Part shown: one piece after another, positions 9,079 through 15,806 of the stretch
Layout of the letters: every line of letters starts with the position of its first letter
Position numbering within the stretch: the first letter of the stretch is position 1
Assembly (NCBI RefSeq): GCF_018070045.1
Contig: NZ_JAGPYK010000032.1
Coordinates: 1 to 64,000 of the forward strand
Direction: 5' to 3'
DNA: 64,000 bases
From: Micromonospora sp. U21
GTDB taxonomy: Bacteria > Actinomycetota > Actinomycetes > Mycobacteriales > Micromonosporaceae
The notes under the pieces: model-generated
Database searches by the model: none
Told to the model about the DNA's origin: nothing
Seen by the model: the letters and a program-made list of their open reading frames with translations, nothing else
Position numbers and translations under genes: made by a program

Positions 9079-9172
9079 GACGGGCCAGCTTACGCCGGTG
9101 CTGGACGGACCGGTCCACGCGGCTCGGTTTTCGACTCGGGCCGACCCGAGCCAGTGGGGCGCCGGCCGGCCT

Positions 9173-9907
9173 TCAGCCGAGCAGGCGTGGGGCGATGACC
9201 GCCTCCCGGACGCTGCCGTCCGCGCCGCGGCTGACCTCGTACGCCGAGACGCCCTCGCGGTCGGCGACCGCCTCGACCAGTCGGGTGCCCCGGTAGACGA
9301 GCCCGACCCCGTCGTCGGTGCAGTGGCTGGTCGGCAACGTCTCGTCGCCGACCAGCTCGTGCATCAGCGGTCGCCGCTGGCCCTCACTGTCGTAGTGCAC
9401 CCCGTTGCCGTACGGCAGCCAGCCCAGGCCGTCCGTGAAGCCGCGCAGCCGCGGGCCGAAGCTGTCGGTGGCGCCACCCACGTGCCAGCAGATCGAGCCG
9501 GCGGAGACGCCGCCCAGCACCACGCCGGCCTGCCAGCACTCGTGCAGGATCTCGTCGAGCCCGTGCACCCGCCACAATGCGACAAGGTTGGCCACGCTAC
9601 CGCCGCCGACCCAGATCACGTCCTGGGCGAGCAGGTGGGCGCGGACGTCCTCGACGTTCGGCATCGGGAACAGGGCAAGGTGCGACAGCCGGAAACGGGT
9701 GTCGGCGAACGCGCCGTAGATGGCCGTGAACGAGGTGGGCTGGTCCCCGACAGCCTGCCCGAGGTAGCAGATGCGCGGCTGCGGGCCGGCGTCGGCCAGC
9801 TCGGCGGCCAGCTCGAACACCGGGCCGGGGCGCAGGTCGGTGGGACCGCGGTCGCCCCGGAAGAAACCCATGCTGGTGGCGAGGATGGTCGGTTCGCTGG
9901 CGGGCAT
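9173..9907 (-). CDS. Peptidase E-like (family S51) type 1 glutamine amidotransferase-like protein
   Basis: A 244-aa class I GATase-like protein resembling peptidase E (aspartyl dipeptidase). The nucleophile elbow G-x-S-A-G-S is seen as GVSAGSICWH around residue 135, after the VIWVGGGSVANLVALWR strand-helix. The N terminus TILATSMGFF and a DGLGWLPYGNGVHYD segment fit the S51 family. Expected activity is release of N-terminal Asp from dipeptides, or cyanophycinase-like cleavage; the sequence alone does not separate these. It is alone, 94 bp upstream of ychF on the same strand. Confidence 0.85.
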   Translation of the reverse strand: MPASEPTILATSMGFFRGDRGPTDLRPGPVFELAAELADAGPQPRICYLGQAVGDQPTSFTAIYGAFADTRFRLSHLALFPMPNVEDVRAHLLAQDVIWVGGGSVANLVALWRVHGLDEILHECWQAGVVLGGVSAGSICWHVGGATDSFGPRLRGFTDGLGWLPYGNGVHYDSEGQRRPLMHELVGDETLPTSHCTDDGVGLVYRGTRLVEAVADREGVSAYEVSRGADGSVREAVIAPRLLG

Positions 9908-10023
9908 GTGGGTCCTTCCGTCGGTGCGGGACGGCTCTCATCCTGCCGCAGCGGGCCGCCGGTCGATCACCCCGCCCGGCGCCGACGCCCGGTGCCGGCC
10001 AGGCCAGCAGGACGCCCACCCAC

Positions 10024-10689
10024 TCAGCCAGCGCGTCGCTGACGGGGCACCACGGCCATCGCCCCGGCGACCCTTCCGGTCGGCTCGCTGCCGGCAACCC
10101 GGTCCGACGCGGGCTCGGCGGACGGACCGAACTCGGCCAGGCGGCTTGACTCCGTCCCATTGGGATGGCCCTCAACCGGGTCGGCGGCGCGCTGGCTCTC
10201 AGCCGCCTCGCGCTCCGGCCAGTGACCCGGGGGCAGCTCCCCGAACGGCCGGTCCTCCGGGCGCAGTTGCGCGGCGGCGGCGCGGGGCAGGGTGAACCGC
10301 TCGGCGGCGGCCGGGCCGGCCCAGACCGACTCGCGCAGCATCCAGCGCACCTCGTCGCCCGTCCAGCCCAGCCCCGGCCGGACGGCGATCTCCCGGACCA
10401 GCCGCCGGCCGACCCTCGTGTCGTCGTCGTAGAAGCGCATGCACCAGTGGTGCGTCCACATGCCCAACGCACGCAGGCCCGCGTCGTCGAGCGAGCGAGC
10501 CAGCCGGCCACAGGCGGTGTCGGCGAAGGCCCGCTCGGTGTCGGCCGCCCGGTCCCGCTCGATCGCGCCGACGGCGGCCGGCGCCACGGCCCGCATCCGG
10601 CGGTAGAAGGACTGCACCACCGCGCGGGGCAGCGGCGGGAACGCGTCCCGTGTCGATGCCGCCGCCCGACCCGCCACGCTCCCCATCAC
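10024..10689 (-). CDS. Hypothetical protein, Trp/Arg-rich helical
   Basis: A 221-aa protein with no family I recognise. The N-terminal two thirds look helical and carry clustered aromatic residues (ALGMWTHHWCMRFYDDD and GLGWTGDEVRWMLRESVW); the last 80 residues are low-complexity, rich in Pro, Glu and Ala, and probably disordered. No signal peptide or membrane segment. It is divergent from the SigE-type sigma factor gene with about 130 bp between, so the two may share a control region. Coding bias is typical of the genome, which supports a real gene. Confidence 0.6.
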   Translation of the reverse strand: MMGSVAGRAAASTRDAFPPLPRAVVQSFYRRMRAVAPAAVGAIERDRAADTERAFADTACGRLARSLDDAGLRALGMWTHHWCMRFYDDDTRVGRRLVREIAVRPGLGWTGDEVRWMLRESVWAGPAAAERFTLPRAAAAQLRPEDRPFGELPPGHWPEREAAESQRAADPVEGHPNGTESSRLAEFGPSAEPASDRVAGSEPTGRVAGAMAVVPRQRRAG

Positions 10690-10823
10690 CGCACCCCTTC
10701 TTGAGTTGGTGGCCGAACGTTAGCCGTCACGACCGACACTTTCGGGCGGAAAAGCCGCTCGGATCATGGATAGCGAGGATGACCTGGGGCGTCTGTACGG
10801 GTGACAACGAAACGAGGTGGTGG

Positions 10824-11333
10824 GTGGACGAGGACGAGCGCGCCCGGTTGGCCGAGTTCGTCGCCAGCCGGACTCCGGCGTTGATGCGGGTCGCGTACCT
10901 GCTGACCGGGGATCGCAACGCCGCCGAGGACCTGTTCCAGTCGGCGTTGGCACGGACCATCCCGAAGTGGGGGACCATCCGGCACGCCGACCCCGAGGGA
11001 TACCTGCGCGTGGTGATGTACCGCGAGCAGATCAGCTGGTGGCGGCGACTTCGGCGGTGGCGGGAGACGCCGCTCAACCCGGCGGACGAGCCGGTGGGCG
11101 CCGATCCGAGTGGCGGGTCGGACGTGCGGTTGGCGATGCGCGCCGCACTGCGCCACCTGCCACCGGCGCAGCGGACGGTGGTGGTCCTGCGCTACTACGA
11201 GGACCTGCCCGAAGCACGGGTGGCTGAGCTGCTCGGCTGCTCGGTGGGCACGGTGCGCAGCCGTACCCACCGGGCCGTCAGCCGGCTGCGGGAGCTGCTG
11301 CCGGAGGTCGAAATGCTGGAGGTACGGCGATGA
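10824..11333 (+). CDS. SigE-family (ECF-like) RNA polymerase sigma factor
   Basis: A 169-aa sigma-70 factor of the small actinobacterial SigE group. Region 2 reads RVAYLLTGDRNAAEDLFQSALARTIPKW and region 4 LPPAQRTVVVLRYYEDLPEARVAELLGCSVGTVRSRTHRAVSRLRELL, a complete -35-binding HTH. I chose GTG 10824 because a GAGGTGG site precedes it by a few bases and the family starts close to the E-F-V-x-x-R helix; ATG 10779 is an alternative. Its stop overlaps the start of the following membrane protein gene (ATGA), typical of a sigma/anti-sigma pair. Confidence 0.92.
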   Translation: MDEDERARLAEFVASRTPALMRVAYLLTGDRNAAEDLFQSALARTIPKWGTIRHADPEGYLRVVMYREQISWWRRLRRWRETPLNPADEPVGADPSGGSDVRLAMRAALRHLPPAQRTVVVLRYYEDLPEARVAELLGCSVGTVRSRTHRAVSRLRELLPEVEMLEVRR

Positions 11334-11833
11334 CCGATCCCTTCGAGCACCTCATCCGCTCCACCCTCACCGACCTGGCCGAGGAGGCACCGATCGTGCA
11401 TGACCAGTTGAGCCGAGCGGAACGGCGGGTACGCAACCGGCGCCGGGCCACGGTGACCATGGGGGCGGTGGGCACCCTCGCGGTCGTCCTGATCGCCGCC
11501 CCGTTCGCTCTCGCCGGGACCGGGTCGGACCAACCCCGGCCGGCCGCGCCCAGCCCGACGAGCCCTTCGGTCCGGCCCACCCTGCCCGCCCCCACCCCGT
11601 CCGGGCCGGACGTCGTGCCGACCCCGCCCGGGCCGGACGTCGTGCCGACCCCGGCGCGTCCGACGGTCGCGCCGAGCCCGCCCGGCGTGCCGGGAACGGC
11701 GAGTCCGACGCCCGTGCCCGGTCCGCCCGGCGGGCCCGGTGTGCCCGGCCCGCCCGGCGTGCCGGCCTTGGCGAGTCCGACGGTCGTGCCGAGTCCGCCC
11801 GGCCCGCCCGGGGTGCCGAGCCGAGCGAGCTGA
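11330..11833 (+). CDS. Membrane protein with collagen-like Pro/Gly tail, putative anti-sigma partner
   Basis: A 167-aa protein translationally coupled to the sigma factor. Residues 1-38 are a charged cytoplasmic head (LIRSTLTDLAEEAPIVHDQLSRAERRVRNRR), residues 41-62 a membrane helix, and residues 66-167 a low-complexity outside tail of PSPPGVPG, PGPPGGPG and GPDVVPTP units. There is no zinc-finger anti-sigma motif (H-x3-C-x2-C). Sigma control is inferred from overlap and layout only. The tail resembles collagen-like Gly-X-Pro repeats and could vary in length by repeat slippage. It ends abruptly, and homologues may carry a folded sensor domain instead. Confidence 0.7.
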   Translation: MTDPFEHLIRSTLTDLAEEAPIVHDQLSRAERRVRNRRRATVTMGAVGTLAVVLIAAPFALAGTGSDQPRPAAPSPTSPSVRPTLPAPTPSGPDVVPTPPGPDVVPTPARPTVAPSPPGVPGTASPTPVPGPPGGPGVPGPPGVPALASPTVVPSPPGPPGVPSRAS

Positions 11834-12025
11834 TCAGATCCGGTCAGATCGGGCCAGTCTTCCTGCTCGATCTGACCGGCCGGCCGTCGTCGTCCGCCAC
11901 CCCGTCCGCTCGGGGCGTAGCGGATCTGCCTGGACGTCCGTCAGCACGATCCGCTCAATCGACCCATCGCTCTCCACGTCCTTGAGCCGCCGGGCGAGCA
12001 GTCGGTCCGAGATCCCGGTCACCAT
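11834..12025 (-). pseudogene. Fragment of an HxlR-type winged-helix regulator
   Basis: The minus-strand reading contains ISDRLLARRLKDVESDGSIE followed by RIV, a clear match in form to the recognition helix and wing of HxlR regulators (G-(I/V)-S-D-R-x-L-x-x-R-L-x-x-L-E-x-x-G-x-x-x-R). The N-terminal helices are missing from this frame, and a stop lies two codons upstream of the match. A residual stretch in another frame (GRLLIRFAGRRERA) may be the decayed front. The end also lacks the usual C terminus. Most likely a degraded gene remnant; residues after about 30 are unrelated. Confidence 0.5.
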
Positions 12026-12219
12026 CGCGCGCTATTGCCCGAGCCTGCGCGCTCCCGCCTCCCGGCGAACCGGATCAGCAGCCGACCCTGGTTTGCCGGG
12101 GCCGGTACGACCGCCCACCCTTGAACCATGACCGATCACGGACACCGGCCCGCCTCCGGCCTGAGCCTCGACCCGCCTGTCGTACCGACGGCCGGCGTGC
12201 AGGTGCGCGAGGGGCAGCG

Positions 12220-13608
12220 ATGAGCCGCACCCTGGCCCGGGTGCCCGACTCGCTCACCGGACAGATCGTCACACCCGGCGACCGCAGGTACGCGCAGCTG
12301 CGCTCGACGTACACCACCACGGCGTCGCCGGCCGGCGTCCTGCTGCCGAAGAACGCCGCGCAGGTGGTCGCCGCGATCCGCTACGCGCGCGAGCAACGGC
12401 TGCCGATCGCCGTCCGCAGCGGCGGACACGGTCTCTCCGGCGCCTCCTCCAACAACGGTGGCCTGGTCATCGACCTGTCCATGCTCAACCGGGTCCAGGT
12501 TCTCGACGAACGGTCCGGGCTGGTCCGGATCGAGGCCGGCGCCCGCTGGGCGAACGTCGCGGCGGCGCTCGCCCCGTACGGCCTGGTGATCAGCTCGGGT
12601 GACCACGGCAACGTCGGCGTCGGCGGCCTGGCCACCGGCGGTGGCGTCGGCTGGCTGGTCCGCTCCTACGGCCTCACCATCGACCGGGTCCGCGCCGTGG
12701 AGGTGGTGCTCGCGGACGGCACGCTGGTGCGCGCGGACGCGGAGCACGAGCCGGAGCTGTTCTGGCTGGTCCGGGGCGCCGGCGCCGGGGCGGGGATCGT
12801 GGTGGCGTTCGAGATCGAGGCCACCGAGCAGCGCAACGTCGGGGTGGCGCAGCTCGTCATCGAGGCGCACCCCGACGGCCGCACCGTTCGGGAGTGGGCG
12901 GGTTACCTGGCGCAGGCCCCCCGGGAGCTGTCCGCGGCCGCCGTGCTGTTCCCGGAGGGACGCTCGGCCCTCATGTCCATCACCGCCGTGGTGGCCGCCG
13001 AGAGCCTGCGCCGGGCCCGGCCCCTGGTCGAGCCACTGCTGGCCATCGGGAAGGTGCTCGAACACCGGACCGACCTGCTGCCCTACCCGACCCTGGTGCC
13101 GACCGCGCACCTGCACCCCAACGTCGGGCAGCAGCGGGGCACGACCACCAACGGCTTGTTCACCGAGCTGGGCGACGCCGGTGCGCGGGCGGCGACGCGG
13201 GCGGTCACCGGACCGGGGCGGGCGGTGATCCAGCTCCGCTCGGTGGGCGGAGCGGTCAACGACGTCGCCCCGGAAGCGACCGCCTACCCGCATCGGCACC
13301 AGAACATCCTGGTGATCGCCTCGGTGTTCCCACCGCAGGGCGGCGCGGTGTTGGACGCGGCCTGGCGGGGCGCCGCCGGCCGCGCCGACGGCGCCTACGT
13401 CAACTTCGAGAGCCGACCGGACCCGGCGGCGTTCGCCCGGATCTACCCCGGTGAGACCGGTGCCCGGGTACGACGGCTGTGGAAGCGGTACGACCCGGAC
13501 GGTGTGTTCCGGTCGGCCCTGCTGTCCGGCCAGCCGACCCGATCCGGCCAGCCGACCCGATCCGGCCAGCCGACCCGATCCGGCCAGCCTCATCGGCGCC
13601 GCCGCTGA
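12220..13608 (+). CDS. FAD-dependent oxidoreductase, berberine-bridge-like
   Basis: A 462-aa flavoprotein oxidase of the VAO/PCMH fold. The FAD-binding segment is RSGGHGLSGASSNNGGLVID, with the histidine of RSGGH being the usual site of covalent flavin attachment; GDHGNVGVGGLATGGGVGWL follows. The C-terminal berberine-bridge domain is present up to RIYPGETGARVRRLWKRYDPDGVFRS. After that the reading frame continues through four GQPTRS-type repeats caused by an 18-bp minisatellite and a basic end. ATG 12220 has a GAGGGG site; longer in-frame starts lack one. Substrate unknown; such enzymes oxidise sugars or act in secondary metabolism. Confidence 0.88.
   Translation: MSRTLARVPDSLTGQIVTPGDRRYAQLRSTYTTTASPAGVLLPKNAAQVVAAIRYAREQRLPIAVRSGGHGLSGASSNNGGLVIDLSMLNRVQVLDERSGLVRIEAGARWANVAAALAPYGLVISSGDHGNVGVGGLATGGGVGWLVRSYGLTIDRVRAVEVVLADGTLVRADAEHEPELFWLVRGAGAGAGIVVAFEIEATEQRNVGVAQLVIEAHPDGRTVREWAGYLAQAPRELSAAAVLFPEGRSALMSITAVVAAESLRRARPLVEPLLAIGKVLEHRTDLLPYPTLVPTAHLHPNVGQQRGTTTNGLFTELGDAGARAATRAVTGPGRAVIQLRSVGGAVNDVAPEATAYPHRHQNILVIASVFPPQGGAVLDAAWRGAAGRADGAYVNFESRPDPAAFARIYPGETGARVRRLWKRYDPDGVFRSALLSGQPTRSGQPTRSGQPTRSGQPHRRRR
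13525..13589 (+). repeat. 18-bp in-frame minisatellite
   Basis: Three perfect 18-bp units (TCCGGCCAGCCGACCCGA) at 13525, 13543 and 13561, plus an 11-bp partial unit at 13579, encode S-G-Q-P-T-R repeats at the C terminus of the flavin oxidase. The unit is a multiple of three, so copy-number change would keep the frame. Confidence 0.95.
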
Positions 13609-13645
13609 GCCGCCAGCGCCACGGCGCCCCCGCCGCCGGCCGGCT

Positions 13646-13699
13646 GTTAACAAGGGGCCCTTGCTATGCACCAGGCGTTAATAAGGTGCCCTTCCTTGC
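13646..13699 (+). repeat. Double-palindrome interspersed element, copy A
   Basis: A 54-bp element made of two GC palindromes (AAGGGGCCCTT and AAGGTGCCCTT cores) on either side of a 17-bp spacer TATGCACCAGGCGTTAA. Two close relatives occur at 24019-24072 (reverse) and 35931-35984. This copy lies 37 bp after the flavin oxidase stop codon and could also end its transcript. Confidence 0.85.
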
Positions 13700-13763
13700 T
13701 GGTGCACGCTGACGTCCGATTTCCGCCAGCCGATCGCCCGAGGAGGGGGGCATCATCGGTGAC

Positions 13764-15263
13764 GTGGAGATGGACTTCGAGCGGTGCTACCGGGCCGTGG
13801 ACAGCCGTGACCAGCGGTTCGACGGCTGGTTCTACACCGGCGTGACGTCGACCGGGATCTACTGCCGGCCATCCTGCCCCGCGACCACGCCCAAGCGGCA
13901 GAACGTCCGGTTCTTCCCGTCCGCCGCCGCGGCGCAGGGCGCCGGGCTGCGCGCCTGCCGACGCTGCCGGCCGGACGCCGCACCCGGCTCGCCCCAGTGG
14001 GACGTCCGCGCCGACGTGGTCGGCCGGGCGATGCGGCTGATCGCCGACGGGGTGGTCGACCGGGACGGCGTCCCCGGGCTGGCCGCCCGGCTCGGCTACA
14101 CCGAGCGGCACCTGCACCGGATGCTGCGCGCCGAGATGGGCGCCGGGCCGCTCGCGCTGGCCCGGGCCCAGCGGGCGCAGACCGCCCGGATCCTGATCGA
14201 GACGACCGGCCTCGGGATGGCCGAGATCGCGTTCGCCGCCGGCTTCGGCAGCGTGCGGCAGTTCAACGACACGGTTCGCGAGGTGTACGCGATCGCCCCG
14301 TCCGAGCTGCGGGCGGCTCGTGGCCGGCACCAGGCGCCGGTCGGGGCGGGAACGCTGACGCTCCGTCTGGCGTACCGTGCGCCGCTGCACGCCCGGGCGC
14401 TGCTGGACTTCCTCTCGGTGCGGGCGCTGCCCGGAGTGGAGGAGGTCCGCGACGGGACGTACCACCGGGGGTTGCGGTTGCCGCACGGCGCCGGCCAGGT
14501 GGCGCTGACCCCGGCGGACGGGCACGTGGCGGCGACGCTGCGCCTGGCCGACCTGCGCGACCTGGCGCCGGCGGTGGCCCGTTGCCGCCGGCTGCTCGAC
14601 CTGGACGCGGATCCGGTCGCCATCGACGCCACGCTCGCGGCCGACCCGGCGCTCGCCCCGGCCGTCGCCGCCGAACCCGGCATCCGGGTCCCCCGTGCGG
14701 TGGACGGCTTCGAGCTGGCGGTCCGCGCCATCATCGGCCAGCAGGTCTCGGTCACCTCCGCCCGCACCACCCTCACCCGCCTGCTGGCCGCCCGCGACCG
14801 CCTCGATCATGGGATCGGCGGGCCGGACGGAGATCGAACCGCCGGTCAACCTCGTGATCGACACGATGGTGACCAGCCGGGGAGTCTCCGCGGGTTTCCC
14901 AGTGCCGAGGAGATGCTGGGAGTGCCGGATGAGGGGTTCGGCATGCCGGTCGGGCGGCGGGAGACGGTGCGCGCCTTGGCGCGGGCCGTAGCCGACGGGC
15001 AGCTGGACCTGGCCTCGGGCGGCGACCGGGAGGAGACCGTCCGGCGACTGCTGGCGCTGCCCGGCATCGGCCCCTGGACCGCCGGCTACCTGGCCATGCG
15101 CGCCTTCGGCGACCCGGACGTCCTGCTACCCACCGACCTCGCGGTCCGACGCGGCGCGGCCGCGCTCGGCCTGCCGGACACCGCGAAGACCCTCGACGCG
15201 TACGCCGAACGTTGGCGCCCCTGGCGGTCCTACGCCACGATCAGACTCTGGAGAGCGGCATGA
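13764..15263 (+). CDS. Ada-type methylphosphotriester sensor fused to AlkA-like DNA glycosylase
   Basis: A 499-aa alkylation-repair fusion. Residues 1-70 form the Ada zinc domain with Cys34, Cys38, Cys65 and Cys68; Cys34 is the expected methyl acceptor. An AraC-type HTH follows (about 80-185), then an AlkA N-terminal domain (about 195-285) and a HhH-GPD glycosylase whose hairpin reads LLALPGIGPWTAGYLAMRAF, with the catalytic Asp in LLPTDLAVRRG. Residues about 349-380 (HGIGGPDGDRTAG onward) are Asp/Gly/Arg-rich and look inserted. A strong AGGAGGGGGG site precedes; GTG 13764 or ATG 13770 may be used. It overlaps the ogt gene by four bases. Confidence 0.93.
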   Translation: MEMDFERCYRAVDSRDQRFDGWFYTGVTSTGIYCRPSCPATTPKRQNVRFFPSAAAAQGAGLRACRRCRPDAAPGSPQWDVRADVVGRAMRLIADGVVDRDGVPGLAARLGYTERHLHRMLRAEMGAGPLALARAQRAQTARILIETTGLGMAEIAFAAGFGSVRQFNDTVREVYAIAPSELRAARGRHQAPVGAGTLTLRLAYRAPLHARALLDFLSVRALPGVEEVRDGTYHRGLRLPHGAGQVALTPADGHVAATLRLADLRDLAPAVARCRRLLDLDADPVAIDATLAADPALAPAVAAEPGIRVPRAVDGFELAVRAIIGQQVSVTSARTTLTRLLAARDRLDHGIGGPDGDRTAGQPRDRHDGDQPGSLRGFPSAEEMLGVPDEGFGMPVGRRETVRALARAVADGQLDLASGGDREETVRRLLALPGIGPWTAGYLAMRAFGDPDVLLPTDLAVRRGAAALGLPDTAKTLDAYAERWRPWRSYATIRLWRAA

Positions 15264-15769
15264 GCATCGACAGCACCGTGCTGAGCACACCGACCGGCCC
15301 GCTGAGCATCCTCGCCGGTCCGGACGGTGACGTCCGGGCCGCCGGCTTCACCCCGGACCCGGCGGCACTGCTGCCCCTGGTCCACCCCACCCTGCGGGCG
15401 CCACTTCGACCGCGGGCCGACCTCGGCCCGGTCAGCGGGGCCGTCCGGTCCTACCTGGACGGTGGCCTCACCGCCATCGACGCGGTGCCGGTACGGCAGA
15501 GCACCGGCGGTGAGTTCATGGCGCACGCCTGGCAGGTGCTGCGCGATGTCCCACCGGGCAGCCCGGTCACCTACACCGGGTACGCCGCGCTGGCCGGCCG
15601 TCCGCCGGCGGTGCGGGCCGCCGCGGCCGCCTGCGCCCGTAACGCGGTGGCACTGTTCGTGCCCTGCCACCGGGTGCTGCGGACCGACGGCACGCTCGGT
15701 GGCTACCGCTGGGGGCTGGACGTGAAGAAGTGGCTTCTCGGTCATGAGCGGCGGTTGACAACAACCTGA
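15260..15769 (+). CDS. ogt: Methylated-DNA-protein cysteine methyltransferase
   Basis: A 169-aa O6-alkylguanine-DNA alkyltransferase, a suicide repair protein. The active-site motif FVPCHRVL is near residue 133, preceded by the winged HTH (QVLRDVPPGSPVTYTGYAALAGRPPAVRAAA) with the arginine finger, and followed by LGGYRWGLDVKKWLLGHE. ATG 15260 overlaps the stop of the Ada/AlkA fusion (ATGA), making a two-gene alkylation-repair operon in which the Ada part is likely to be the methyl-activated regulator. The symbol is by family; ada-C-like naming would also fit. Confidence 0.95.
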   Translation: MSIDSTVLSTPTGPLSILAGPDGDVRAAGFTPDPAALLPLVHPTLRAPLRPRADLGPVSGAVRSYLDGGLTAIDAVPVRQSTGGEFMAHAWQVLRDVPPGSPVTYTGYAALAGRPPAVRAAAAACARNAVALFVPCHRVLRTDGTLGGYRWGLDVKKWLLGHERRLTTT

Positions 15770-15794
15770 CACAAGCATCGACACCCATTGACGC

Positions 15795-15800
15795 TACCGT
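15795..15800 (+). promoter_or_regulatory. Candidate -10 box (TACCGT) for the ABC exporter pair
   Basis: TACCGT ends 6 nt before the GTG start at 15807, with no ribosome site between, which suggests a leaderless transcript. No good -35 hexamer at the right distance. Confidence 0.35.
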
Positions 15801-15806
15801 CGGGTA

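Noticed and set aside
12136..13671. A 511-codon minus-strand frame opposite the flavin oxidase
   Set aside because: Arg/Gly/Val-rich antisense frame of a clear oxidase gene with no protein features of its own.
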